Of a DNA stretch of 64,000 nt, positions 18,302 through 27,435 are shown piece by piece. The translations under genes and the position numbers were made by a program. How positions within the stretch are numbered: position 1 is the first letter of the stretch; every line of letters starts with the position of its first letter. This DNA comes from Bacteroidales bacterium UBA3297 (lineage in GTDB: Bacteria > Bacteroidota > Bacteroidia > Bacteroidales > Paludibacteraceae). Location of the stretch: positions 1-64,000 of the forward strand of contig DETD01000024.1 of NCBI GenBank assembly GCA_002362105.1, given 5' to 3'. Below the pieces are notes generated by a model, which worked only from the letters and a program-made list of their open reading frames with translations, had not been told where the DNA came from and searched no databases.

Positions 18302-20449
18302 ATGAAATTAAAATTTAAATTGGCAACACTCGCCTATATAGCGGGCGGATTTCTATGTGCTACATTCGCTCAAGAAAAAGTCGAGACGCTTGAAGAAATT
18401 GTAGTAACTGGTACGGGTACCGAGCATTTGCTAAAAAATGCGCCCGTACAAACTGAAATCATCTCACGTAAAACGCTCGACAGCTACGGAGGTAAATCCA
18501 TCGAGGAAATTCTTGGTGGACTGACTGCTTCTTTTTCTTTTGAAGAAGGCGATATGGGTAGCCAAGCACAGCTTAACGGATTGGGCAACAGCTATATATT
18601 GATTCTTGTTGACGGGAAAAGACTGCATGGCGACGTAGGTGGCGAGAACGACCTTAGCCAAATTGACCCCTTGAACATCGACCATATAGAAATCGTAAAA
18701 GGGGCACAATCGGCACTATATGGTAGCGATGCCATGGCTGGTGTCATCAACATTATTACAAAAAAACACCACGACGAAGGTATCTATCTTGAAAATACAA
18801 CTCGTTACGGATGTTATAACGACATACGGCAACATAATGGTGTTGGACTGACCTACGGGAAACTCAACAGTTTCACAAACTTCCAGCTACAACATAACGA
18901 CGGTTGGAGAAATACGACTCAAGAATACACCGAAGGGAAAGTGGTTAACGACTCCCGAAAAAAGACTTCGAACGAACGGACGAACTGGCAACTCGCTGAA
19001 AGACTCACCTACTCTTTTAATAAGAATTTTGAAGTCTATGCCGATGGTTCGTACCACAAAAAGAACATCTACCGACCCCAAGATGGTCATTACGCCAGCT
19101 GCGACGTATATACCTACGACCTGATGTATAAAAACATGTCGGCATCGGTCGGTTCGAAATGGAAACTGAACAAAAACGACCTGCTTTCCGCTGATGTCGA
19201 CTGGAACAAACACGCCTATTTCTACAACTACACAGCCACTACGCTTACAGACGGTTACGACCCCTTGGGCCGTTTTACCAACTACTTCCCTTACTTCAGA
19301 GGGCAGAAAAGCCTGCAAAGCGACCAACAGCGCATTATTGCCAACGTGAAGGGCGTATTCAACCTGTCTAAAGAGAATAAGCTCTCGACGGGGATAGAAT
19401 ACCGTTACGACTATCTTAAAGCGCCTATGAGGACCGAGGGGGGGACAGCCGGAGACTGGACTGGCTCCTTCTACCTTCAAGACGAGTTCAACCCGTTTGC
19501 ATGGCTGAATCTGACAGGGGGCTTACGGTTGAACGAAAATGGCAACTTCGGTTTTAGAGCGACGCCAAAAATAAATGCCATGTTTTCCGTTAAAGACTTC
19601 AGGTTCCGCATGGGATGGAGTCAGGGATTCAAAACACCTACCACTAAAGAACTTTATTACAGGTACCTGCACGTTATGGGTTCAAGCACCTATTTCAATA
19701 TGGGTAATACAGACTTGAAGCCACAAACAAGCAATTACTACAGCGTTGGTGCAGAATACAGAGGTGACAAGTTTACAGTGTCAACCACTGTGTACCTGAA
19801 CAAACTCGACAATATGATTACGCTGGTAAACGTACCTGTCGACGAGATTCCGGTTGATGCTACTTCGGCCTATATTGGCGATGGAAGTGGTGAGGTTATA
19901 GCCCGTAAATATAAAAATATGGAAGATGCGCAAACCCAGGGGGCAGACCTGAACATCACCTATAAAATCTGTAAAAATTTAAGTGTGGGGGGCAACTACA
20001 GTTACCTCGACACCAAGGCGCACGAATACAATGCAAGCAAGAAGAAACTGATAGAGGTCACCATCGACGGTATGGCACACCACAAGTGGAACGGATATGT
20101 GAACTGGAACCAAGCCCTAACCTCTGTCTACAAACTTGGCGTAAACCTCAGCACAAGGGGCAGCAGCAAACGCTACTACCAGAACAACGGCGACGGGGCA
20201 CCTTTCCAGTTGTGGAGGTTAAATACCACACACGATTTTTCGAAAAAGGGGAAGCTGATGTCGTACCGCGCAGAGGCCGGTGTCGACAACCTATTCAACT
20301 ACATCGACAAAACGATGCACCCTTACCACTTGGGCACCAACAATCCGGGCAGGACCTTTTACATAGGCTTCAGCATAAAGTTCAATCAAGGAAAAAATAT
20401 AAAACCAACAAAAATATCTAACTCAAAAACATTTAGTGATGAAGATTAA
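18302..20449 (+). CDS. btuB: BtuB-type TonB-dependent corrinoid receptor
   Basis: The ATG at 18302 follows a GGAGAAG site and starts a signal peptide (MKLKFKLATLAYIAGGFLCATFAQ); the frame is open 39 bases upstream but inside the riboswitch tail. A TonB box (EEIVVTGTG) and plug domain (LDSYGGKSIEEILGGL, ILVDGKRLHGDVGG, IEIVKGAQSALYGSDAMAGVINIITK) are followed by a 22-strand-type barrel ending in an aromatic C-terminus (FYIGFSIKF, then a short tail). It has 715 residues, with no carboxypeptidase-like extension, so it is not SusC-type. The riboswitch and the locus argue for a vitamin B12 or cobinamide receptor. It overlaps the CbiK-like gene by 11 bases. Confidence 0.88.
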   Translation: MKLKFKLATLAYIAGGFLCATFAQEKVETLEEIVVTGTGTEHLLKNAPVQTEIISRKTLDSYGGKSIEEILGGLTASFSFEEGDMGSQAQLNGLGNSYILILVDGKRLHGDVGGENDLSQIDPLNIDHIEIVKGAQSALYGSDAMAGVINIITKKHHDEGIYLENTTRYGCYNDIRQHNGVGLTYGKLNSFTNFQLQHNDGWRNTTQEYTEGKVVNDSRKKTSNERTNWQLAERLTYSFNKNFEVYADGSYHKKNIYRPQDGHYASCDVYTYDLMYKNMSASVGSKWKLNKNDLLSADVDWNKHAYFYNYTATTLTDGYDPLGRFTNYFPYFRGQKSLQSDQQRIIANVKGVFNLSKENKLSTGIEYRYDYLKAPMRTEGGTAGDWTGSFYLQDEFNPFAWLNLTGGLRLNENGNFGFRATPKINAMFSVKDFRFRMGWSQGFKTPTTKELYYRYLHVMGSSTYFNMGNTDLKPQTSNYYSVGAEYRGDKFTVSTTVYLNKLDNMITLVNVPVDEIPVDATSAYIGDGSGEVIARKYKNMEDAQTQGADLNITYKICKNLSVGGNYSYLDTKAHEYNASKKKLIEVTIDGMAHHKWNGYVNWNQALTSVYKLGVNLSTRGSSKRYYQNNGDGAPFQLWRLNTTHDFSKKGKLMSYRAEAGVDNLFNYIDKTMHPYHLGTNNPGRTFYIGFSIKFNQGKNIKPTKISNSKTFSDED

Positions 20450-21527
20450 ATCATTAACAGCCGCTGTGCTAGCCTCGTTAGCACTGGCTATGGGTTTCAG
20501 TAGTTGCTCTGACGACGAAGAAGAGGCGAGCGTTACAAACAACTACTCTATTTACCAGAAAGCGGTCGACAACCAGGTTATTCTTGGTAAGAAAAACAAC
20601 AAGGCTATTTTGCTAGTTGCCTTCGGCAGTACTTGGCAGAACGCATTCAAGGCCTTCGACAACACAGTTGAAGCCTACAAAAAGCAGTTCCCCGACTGCG
20701 ACGTCTATATGTCGTTCAGCAGCGCAATCTGCATCAACCGTGCAGCCGCTGGCGAACACGCCAACGACAGTGGAGACGACAAGGCTGAACGTCGTAACTA
20801 CTATGCGCCAAACTTCTGGTTGCACGCTTTCGGCTCGGCTAAGTATGAAGAAATCACTGTTCAGTCGTTGCAGGTTATTCCAGGTGAGGAATACAGCCGT
20901 GTCATCAACTATATTAAGGACTTTGCCAACAACAGTCTGGGCGATCTAGACGACAAATACTTGTCAAAAGTATCACTCAAATTGGGTACTCCGCTGTTGA
21001 ACAATACCGACGACGTAGACAATGTGGCAAAAATCATCAACAAACTCTACTCGTCTGAGGCAAAGAAGGCTGCAGTTGCCTTTATGGGTCACGGCAACCC
21101 CGACAGTTACGACACCTACAAGGCCAACATCCGTTATACACAGTTGGAAGAGGCTTTGCAGAAATACAGCAAAAACTACTTTGTAGGTACTGTTGATATG
21201 CCAGACAACTACAAGCAGGATGTGTATGCCCGTATGAAGAGCGCAGGCCTCGAGAGCGGCAAGGTTATTCTTTATCCGCTTATGTCTATTGCTGGTGACC
21301 ACGCTCACAACGACATGGCCGGTGAGGGTGACGAATACTGGGATGAGAGTGATGAAGAGTCGGAAGACAACAGCTGGAACGAGTACTTCTCTCACAAGGG
21401 TTACACTACAAAATGCAATATTAAGGGTCTGCTCGAAATTGAAGACATCCGCAAGGTGTGGATCGAGCACACCAAGAATCCTGTTGAGTTGGAAGACTAC
21501 TACCACTCAATGTATCCTGAGGATTAA
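20439..21527 (+). CDS. cbiK: CbiK-family cobaltochelatase-like lipoprotein
   Basis: This 362-residue CbiK-type protein has ILLVAFGSTWQNAF, FMGHGNP with a candidate metal/active-site His, and MSIAGDHAHNDMAG with the second conserved His. Unusually for a biosynthetic chelatase, it starts with a lipoprotein signal peptide (lipobox FSSC, Cys23) followed by SDDEEEA, an acidic tract like those that send lipoproteins to the cell surface in Bacteroidetes. It overlaps the receptor gene by 11 bases and shares its riboswitch. It could be a periplasmic or surface tetrapyrrole/corrinoid-binding partner of the receptor (as known for the CbiK-like IhtB next to a haem receptor in Porphyromonas gingivalis) rather than, or as well as, the sirohydrochlorin cobaltochelatase. 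A second start (GTG 20436) is possible. Confidence 0.85.
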   Translation: MKIKSLTAAVLASLALAMGFSSCSDDEEEASVTNNYSIYQKAVDNQVILGKKNNKAILLVAFGSTWQNAFKAFDNTVEAYKKQFPDCDVYMSFSSAICINRAAAGEHANDSGDDKAERRNYYAPNFWLHAFGSAKYEEITVQSLQVIPGEEYSRVINYIKDFANNSLGDLDDKYLSKVSLKLGTPLLNNTDDVDNVAKIINKLYSSEAKKAAVAFMGHGNPDSYDTYKANIRYTQLEEALQKYSKNYFVGTVDMPDNYKQDVYARMKSAGLESGKVILYPLMSIAGDHAHNDMAGEGDEYWDESDEESEDNSWNEYFSHKGYTTKCNIKGLLEIEDIRKVWIEHTKNPVELEDYYHSMYPED

Positions 21528-21562
21528 AGAATTAATTTTTGTTTAGTTATTTCCTAATAAAA

Positions 21563-21602
21563 AAGAATGGGACCAGTGCTAAATGCTTCTGGTCCTATTC
21601 TT
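21563..21602 (+). terminator. Strong terminator hairpin after the CbiK-like gene
   Basis: A 14-bp stem (21563-21576 with 21589-21602, one G-T pair) has a 12-base loop and is followed by GGTTTTTT. It separates the riboswitch-controlled receptor/chelatase pair from the BtuF-like gene, so the downstream genes may depend on read-through or another promoter. Confidence 0.85.
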
Positions 21603-21613
21603 GGTTTTTTAAT

Positions 21614-22750
21614 ATGAAGCATTTTTTTCTTTCTGTCTCACTACCCCTTATCTTTTCATCGTGTGCCTCTATGATGGCCGATGGTGGAGAGACGGCTTCC
21701 GACCTTTTATACCAATATCAGGATTCTATCCTTTGTCATACCGATGAATATGGAGACTCTATTTCCATTAAATATGCCAAAGGACTGAAAGTTGATTATA
21801 AGGGCGATGGCATACATGTTGCCATCAGCAATCCGGACCCGTCGGCAAAAAGTTCGAAAACCGAAACATTTGTCATCACAAAACCGTCGAGGCGTTTTGT
21901 CTGTACCACTGCGCTGCAACTTGGCAATTTTGAGGTTCTGGGCCTGGAAGACCTGATTGTCGGCACGAACTCGTTGAAAAACCTGTTTTCCGACCGTATT
22001 AAAGAACAAATTAAAGAGGGGAAAACCGTCAGAATCGGGAAAGAAGGAAACTTCGATATGGAAACAGTAATTGCGGCAAAACCCGATTTTATCTTTGTTT
22101 CCGCGTCGAAACATGGCGGGTTCGAATCGCTTAAAGACTGTGGCATACCTTTAATCCATCATCATGGCTATAAGGAAACCAATCCACTTGGACAAGCAGA
22201 ATGGATAAAGCTGGTTGGATTACTAACAGGCGAGACAAAAAGGGCAAACGCCGTTTTCGCCGACATAGAGAAAAAATACAATACGCTGAAAAAGGAAATT
22301 GCGAAGAAGAAAGGCGGCAAAAAACTGCCTACCATTGTTAGCGGACGACAAATTAGGGACGGCTGGTACTTTGTGGGCGGCAAAAGCTATATGGCGCAAC
22401 TCTTTAAAGACGCTGGTACCAACTACGTCATGGGCGACAATCAAGAGTCGGGCGGTGTTACCCACGATTTCGAAAGCGTATACGCTAAAGGCATCCATGC
22501 CGACTTCTGGCAGACCGACGGTTCATTTGACGGCGAATACACATTAAAAACGCTCGCGGCTGAAGATGAGCGCTACACAACTATGGATGCCTACAAGAAT
22601 GGTAAAGTGCTGTTCTGCAACTTGGCAAAAACGCCTTACCGTGAGCTAGCCGGTGTGCAACCCCACTTCCTGCTGGCCGACTTTGTGAAAGCATTTCACC
22701 CCGACATGCTTCCACACTATACTCCACACTATTATAAACTGATAAAATAA
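21614..22750 (+). CDS. btuF: Corrinoid ABC transporter substrate-binding lipoprotein (BtuF-like)
   Basis: The ATG at 21614 gives a lipoprotein signal peptide (MKHFFLSVSLPLIFSSCAS, lipobox FSSC); the frame is also open through the terminator hairpin upstream. The 378-residue protein is a TroA/BtuF-superfamily binding protein: LEDLIVGTNSLKNLF, AAKPDFIFVSASKHGGFESL, IPLIHHHGYKETNPLGQAEWIKLVGLLTG, GKSYMAQLFKDAGTNYVMGDN. It would capture corrinoid in the periplasm for the BtuC/BtuD transporter encoded in the same locus. The specificity call relies on the locus; iron-siderophore binding proteins share the fold. Confidence 0.82.
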   Translation: MKHFFLSVSLPLIFSSCASMMADGGETASDLLYQYQDSILCHTDEYGDSISIKYAKGLKVDYKGDGIHVAISNPDPSAKSSKTETFVITKPSRRFVCTTALQLGNFEVLGLEDLIVGTNSLKNLFSDRIKEQIKEGKTVRIGKEGNFDMETVIAAKPDFIFVSASKHGGFESLKDCGIPLIHHHGYKETNPLGQAEWIKLVGLLTGETKRANAVFADIEKKYNTLKKEIAKKKGGKKLPTIVSGRQIRDGWYFVGGKSYMAQLFKDAGTNYVMGDNQESGGVTHDFESVYAKGIHADFWQTDGSFDGEYTLKTLAAEDERYTTMDAYKNGKVLFCNLAKTPYRELAGVQPHFLLADFVKAFHPDMLPHYTPHYYKLIK

Positions 22751-22765
22751 GCATTGGCCAGACAA

Positions 22766-24850
22766 ATGAAGAGGAATATTCACCACATACTTTCAGGCTG
22801 TCTTCTCTGCACTCTGAACACGTATGCGCAACCAACTACTGAAGGAGAAGCCCAACTACTGAACCAAGTTGTTGTTACTGGTACAGGTACGAGCCATTAC
22901 GCCGAAAACTCACCTGTCGCCGTCAGCGTGCTTGATGCCGACGAACTGAAGAGTATTGGTGCCACCAGTTTGCAAGACGCTTTGGCTCAACTTACAACCA
23001 GCATCACCACCCAAACCAACGGAATGGGAACTTTTATCAATTTCAACGGTATCAGCGACAGCTACATCCTTATTCTTGAGAACGGACAGCGCGTCAGTGG
23101 CGACGACCGTTGGAATAGAATCAGCATCGACAACATAAAACGCATCGAGGTGTTCAGCGGTGCCGCCAGCGCGCTTTATGGCAGCGATGCTATTGCCGGT
23201 GTCATCAACATCATCACCAACGATAAAAGTAGCAAGGTAGAAGCTACTTCCTTCACCAAAATGCTCAACAACGGCCGTTTGAACCAAGATGTGAATGTCG
23301 ACTATAATGTTGGAAAATTTTCTGGAAACACTTCGTTCAACCACCGACAGGCCAACAACTGGCAGAACAACCACTACCAAGAGTTCGACGAGGGGGATAG
23401 GAAGACTATTAAACTGACCGGACGCCCCATGTCGGTCGGCTATAAAAGCGAGAACATCAGCCAAAAACTCAAATGGAAGTTCAACGACAAGTGGAATATA
23501 CATGTGCGGGGCAACTATTACGACTATGTGACCAACCGGCCACAAGATGCTACCTATTTTACCCAAAAGTCGTCAAAAGACTCTACGGAGAAGAAAGTGT
23601 ACAGTTATACGTCGAAAAAAGCCTATACCTACGACCTTCACCACAAATCGTATGACTATGGAGGCGGATTGGAGTGGAAACCGACCAACAAAATGCAATG
23701 GTTTTTCGATGCGCACTGCGACAATTTCACGTCTCTATACGACTATTGGCAAACCGATAAAGAAGAAGCTAAAGACGAAATAAGGAAACGTACGCGCTAC
23801 GTGAACGAAAATTTGAAAGGTATCTTCCAACTTACCAAACGCAACCAATTGTCGGCTGGTTTAGACTTTGTTCAGGAACACCTGGAGAGCGAGACCGACA
23901 ATATAACTTCTGAAAACTCCTACTCCGAAAATATCTACCTCCAAGACGAGGTACAGGTCACAAAATGGTTGGGGGCGCTTGCCGGCATCAGATACACCTA
24001 CAACAACAGTTTTGGCAGCCATTTCACACCCAATATTGGCTGTTTTCTCCACCACAAAGGACTTCAGTTCAGGGCCAGCTATGCCGGTGGATACAAAACA
24101 CCAACCCTGTCACAGCTATATGCTACCGACCAGGCGAAAACATCTTCGAGGTACACCATCAGCAACCGCGACTTGAAGCCAGAAAAAAACACCTTCTGGA
24201 ATCTTAACCTCGCCTACGGTAACAAGTGGATAAAGTCGGGGGTCAGTGCTTTTATCAACCAGATTGAAGATATGATTAACTACCGTACACTGACACAGTA
24301 TGAGATCGATTCAAACGCAGAGCTTACCAGCCTCTATAACGAGGGGTGGACTACCATCAGGCAACGCAGCAATATCGATAAAGCAGAAATCAGAGGCATT
24401 AATTTCAGTCTGAAACTCTATCTGCCTGCCGGTTTCTCTTTGGGTGGCAGCTATACGTTTATCGATACCGAGGCTGAAACCAAGACGCTGAACACGGAGT
24501 CGCAAAGCTACGAGGTTACCAAGACTCCTGTTGACAAGAGTGTAAGGAATAGCGGTCAGATTAACGCTACATGGGATAAGAAATGGGGTCGATACGGCTT
24601 GAACATCTGTTTGAACGGATATGCGCAAGACAAGCGCTACAGTAGCACCTATGGTTACGCACCGGGCTACGGACAGTGGGACCTCACTACCCGCCACAGC
24701 TTCCATTTCGACCAGTTCATCCTCGAACCGGGTATAGGTATTGAGAACCTGTTCGACAAAATTGACGACAGTTACTGGAGTTCAAATTACTCGACAATCA
24801 GCCCTGGTCGTTCGTTATGCGTAAGTCTCGCCCTTAAATTCAAAGAATAA
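22766..24850 (+). CDS. Second BtuB-like TonB-dependent receptor
   Basis: The ATG at 22766 starts MKRNIHHILSGCLLCTLNTYAQ (signal peptide). A TonB box (LNQVVVTGTG), plug (IGATSLQDALAQLTT, ILENGQRVSGDDRWNRISIDNIKRIEVFSGAASALYGSDAIAGVINIIT) and beta-barrel follow, ending FKE after an aromatic strand. It has 694 residues. It is related to the first receptor but clearly diverged. It may transport a different corrinoid or a precursor. It is placed between the binding protein and the ring-synthesis genes, only 2 bases before cbiHC, which supports co-transcription. A TTG start at 22754 is possible. Confidence 0.85.
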   Translation: MKRNIHHILSGCLLCTLNTYAQPTTEGEAQLLNQVVVTGTGTSHYAENSPVAVSVLDADELKSIGATSLQDALAQLTTSITTQTNGMGTFINFNGISDSYILILENGQRVSGDDRWNRISIDNIKRIEVFSGAASALYGSDAIAGVINIITNDKSSKVEATSFTKMLNNGRLNQDVNVDYNVGKFSGNTSFNHRQANNWQNNHYQEFDEGDRKTIKLTGRPMSVGYKSENISQKLKWKFNDKWNIHVRGNYYDYVTNRPQDATYFTQKSSKDSTEKKVYSYTSKKAYTYDLHHKSYDYGGGLEWKPTNKMQWFFDAHCDNFTSLYDYWQTDKEEAKDEIRKRTRYVNENLKGIFQLTKRNQLSAGLDFVQEHLESETDNITSENSYSENIYLQDEVQVTKWLGALAGIRYTYNNSFGSHFTPNIGCFLHHKGLQFRASYAGGYKTPTLSQLYATDQAKTSSRYTISNRDLKPEKNTFWNLNLAYGNKWIKSGVSAFINQIEDMINYRTLTQYEIDSNAELTSLYNEGWTTIRQRSNIDKAEIRGINFSLKLYLPAGFSLGGSYTFIDTEAETKTLNTESQSYEVTKTPVDKSVRNSGQINATWDKKWGRYGLNICLNGYAQDKRYSSTYGYAPGYGQWDLTTRHSFHFDQFILEPGIGIENLFDKIDDSYWSSNYSTISPGRSLCVSLALKFKE

Positions 24851-24852
24851 GT

Positions 24853-26262
24853 ATGAAGATATACGTTGCAGGAATCGGACCCGGATCAGCTGATGATATA
24901 ACTCCCGCTGTGCTTACCGCCATTAAAAACAGCGAGGTTATTGTGGGCTATAAATACTATTTCCAGTTTATAGAGCCCTACCTGCATACCGATGCCGTCT
25001 GCATCGACACCGGCATGAAGAAAGAACAGGAACGGGCCCAGATGGCTATCGACTATGCCATACAGGGAAAGACGGTCTGTGTAATTTCGAGCGGTGACGC
25101 CGGCATTTATGGTATGGCTCCACTTATCTGCGAAATGAAATGTAAGTCGGGGGCCGATATTGAAGTAGAGGTACTGCCCGGCATTAGTGCGTTTCAAAAA
25201 GCGGCTGCACTGTTGGGTGCGCCTATCGGTCACGATTTCTGCGTCATATCGCTTAGCGACCTGATGACACCTTGGAAACTGATTGAGAAAAGAATATGTG
25301 CGGCCGCCCAAGCCGACTTTGTAACGGCCGTCTATAATCCGAAAAGTGTCGGCCGCTATTGGCAACTTTTCCGTCTAAAAGAACTTTTTCTAAAAGAACG
25401 GAAGGGCAACACTCCAATGGGGTATGTCAGACAAGCCGGTCGTGACGAACAGAAAGTTGTTGTCACGACTCTCGAAAATTTTGATCCGAACGATGTTGAC
25501 ATGTTTACCGTTGTTATTATCGGTAACAGCCAATCGTTCTGTTTTGGCAGTATGTTTGTCACCCCCCGCGGCTATTATGGCAGCCTGAAAGACGATAATG
25601 GAGGGAAAAAGTATGGAGTTGGTCAGTCGATTATGATTGAATCGTTCCGGACTATAAAAAAGGAACTGAAAAATCCGGATGTTCCCCTCTACCGCCTGTG
25701 GCCTTTGCTCCACGCCATTCACACTACAGCCGATTTCGACATGGAAAACCTGCTGTGGATGGACGATAACGCAACTGGCAGAATGTACCAGAAAGTTGTC
25801 AATGGCGAAATAAAGACTATTGTTACCGACGTTACCATGGTGGCCAGCGGTATACGCAAAGGGGCGCTCCAACGCTTGGGTATTGAGGTGGTCTGCTACA
25901 TCAACGACCCTCGGGTTATGACCATGTCGGAAGAGCTGGATATTACACGGGCACAAGCGGGTATGCGAATTGCTGCCGAGGAGCACCCCACGGCCCTCTA
26001 TGCCTTCGGTAACGCTCCGACTGCCCTGCTCGAACTCTGTGACCTGATTCGGAAACAGAAAGTAAGCCCTGCCGGAGTTATCGGTGCTCCAGTCGGATTT
26101 GTCCATGTAGAAGAGAGCAAACACGCAATCAAGCCGTTTGTCCAAATACCCAAAATACTGATCGACGGCCGTAAAGGCGGCAGCAATCTGGCGGCTACAC
26201 TGGTTAACAGTGTACTGACCTTTCCCGATGCCGAACAGTTAGAACCAGGAAGAGATGTGTAG
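24853..26262 (+). CDS. cbiHC: Fused CbiH (C17-methyltransferase) and CbiC (precorrin-8X methylmutase)
   Basis: Residues 1-245 form a tetrapyrrole methylase (VAGIGPGSADDITPAVLTAI, SSGDAGIYGMAPLI, LPGISAFQKAAALLGAPIGHDF, VTAVYNPKSVGRYWQL). This is the CbiH/CobJ type, which methylates C17 of cobalt-precorrin-3 and contracts the ring. Residues 270-469 are CbiC/CobH (TTADFDMENLLWMDD, IVTDVTMVASGI, IGAPVGFVHVEESK), which moves the C11 methyl to C12 to give cobyrinic acid. The two steps are not consecutive, so the fusion probably serves co-expression or complex formation. It is 3 bases upstream of cbiET. Confidence 0.92.
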   Translation: MKIYVAGIGPGSADDITPAVLTAIKNSEVIVGYKYYFQFIEPYLHTDAVCIDTGMKKEQERAQMAIDYAIQGKTVCVISSGDAGIYGMAPLICEMKCKSGADIEVEVLPGISAFQKAAALLGAPIGHDFCVISLSDLMTPWKLIEKRICAAAQADFVTAVYNPKSVGRYWQLFRLKELFLKERKGNTPMGYVRQAGRDEQKVVVTTLENFDPNDVDMFTVVIIGNSQSFCFGSMFVTPRGYYGSLKDDNGGKKYGVGQSIMIESFRTIKKELKNPDVPLYRLWPLLHAIHTTADFDMENLLWMDDNATGRMYQKVVNGEIKTIVTDVTMVASGIRKGALQRLGIEVVCYINDPRVMTMSEELDITRAQAGMRIAAEEHPTALYAFGNAPTALLELCDLIRKQKVSPAGVIGAPVGFVHVEESKHAIKPFVQIPKILIDGRKGGSNLAATLVNSVLTFPDAEQLEPGRDV

Positions 26263-26265
26263 CCT

Positions 26266-27435
26266 ATGCAGAAATGTATCATAATAGGAATCAGCGACAA
26301 ACACGGGCAATGGTTTCCGCCTGAAGTTGAGGCTGCAATACGTTGCCACCGTGTTTTTTCCGGCGGTAGGCGCCACTACGAGATTGTCAGGCCGCTACTA
26401 CCCGAAAATGCGGAGTGGATTACTATTACCGTGCCTCTCTCGAAGGTGTTCGACCAATATGCCCAACATACCGAGGTGGTTATATTTGCCTCGGGCGATC
26501 CGCTGTTCTACGGGTTTGCCGCCACTGTACAACGCGAGTGTAAAGACTGCGACATAACCGTTATTCCTTCGTTCAACTCCATCCAACTGCTTGCGCACAG
26601 ACTGAACATGCCCTACAACCATCTGGTTACAGTTTCGCTCACCGGCAGACCATGGGACGAACTAGACAAAGCCTTGATTGAGGGACAAAGTTTGATTGGT
26701 TGCCTAACCGACCACAACAAGACACCGCACCAAATATGGCAACGGATGACCGACTACGGCTACACTAACTACAATATGTATGTGGGTGAAAAGTTGGGCA
26801 ACGAACTAGAGGAACGGGTATGTGTTTACAACCAAACGTACACTTACTCCACTCCAAATTGCGTGTTGTTGGAGAAGACCAGCGACAGAAACATACCTTT
26901 CGGTTTGCCCGACAGCGAGTTCTGCTTACTGAACGGTCGGAAAAAAATGATTACCAAAATGCCTATCCGGCTGTGTTCGTTGGCGGCGCTCGACCTGGTA
27001 GGTAAAAAAACATTTTGGGATGTCGGGTTCTGTACGGGCAGCATCAGCATTGAGGCCAAGCTACGTTTCCCACATCTGCACATCACAGCTTTTGAGGTCA
27101 GAACGGAAGGCGAACTACTTATACAACAGAATGCCAGACATTTTGGCGCTCTGGGCATAACCCCCGTTATTGCCGATTTTATGTCAACCGACCTTTCGGC
27201 ATACCCTCAGCCCGATGCTGTCTTTATTGGCGGACACGGAGGGCAATTGCTACCTATGGTTGCGAAAATTAAAAGCGTTATGGCGACTGACGGATGCATT
27301 GTTTTCAATTCTGTTAGCGAAGAAAGCCTAGAACTCTTCAAAGAAGGAGTAACTAGTGTGGGAATGACCTGGTCTGAAGTCTACAAACTGACCGTCGACG
27401 ACAACAACACCATTACAATACTGAAAGCGCAATGA
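26266..27435 (+). CDS. cbiET: Fused CbiE (C5-methyltransferase) and CbiT (C15-methyltransferase/decarboxylase)
   Basis: This 389-residue protein equals CobL of the aerobic pathway. The N-terminal methylase (IIIGISDKHGQWFPPEVEAAI, IFASGDPLFYGFAATV, SFNSIQLLAHRL) is CbiE. The C-terminal Rossmann methyltransferase (ALDLVGKKTFWDVGFCTGSI, IEAKLRFP, DAVFIGGHGGQL) is CbiT. The usual D(I/V)GAGTGS loop reads DVGFCTGS here, a mild change in the SAM-binding loop. It methylates C5 and C15 and decarboxylates the C12 acetate. It overlaps cbiGF by 4 bases. Confidence 0.92.
   Translation: MQKCIIIGISDKHGQWFPPEVEAAIRCHRVFSGGRRHYEIVRPLLPENAEWITITVPLSKVFDQYAQHTEVVIFASGDPLFYGFAATVQRECKDCDITVIPSFNSIQLLAHRLNMPYNHLVTVSLTGRPWDELDKALIEGQSLIGCLTDHNKTPHQIWQRMTDYGYTNYNMYVGEKLGNELEERVCVYNQTYTYSTPNCVLLEKTSDRNIPFGLPDSEFCLLNGRKKMITKMPIRLCSLAALDLVGKKTFWDVGFCTGSISIEAKLRFPHLHITAFEVRTEGELLIQQNARHFGALGITPVIADFMSTDLSAYPQPDAVFIGGHGGQLLPMVAKIKSVMATDGCIVFNSVSEESLELFKEGVTSVGMTWSEVYKLTVDDNNTITILKAQ

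Noticed and set aside
22700..22770. Second cobalamin riboswitch before the second receptor
   Set aside because: Only 15 bases separate btuF and the receptor gene and no B12-box-like sequence is present.
22910..23566. Minus-strand open frame of 218 codons
   Set aside because: Lies entirely within the second TonB-dependent receptor, whose motifs are plain on the plus strand.
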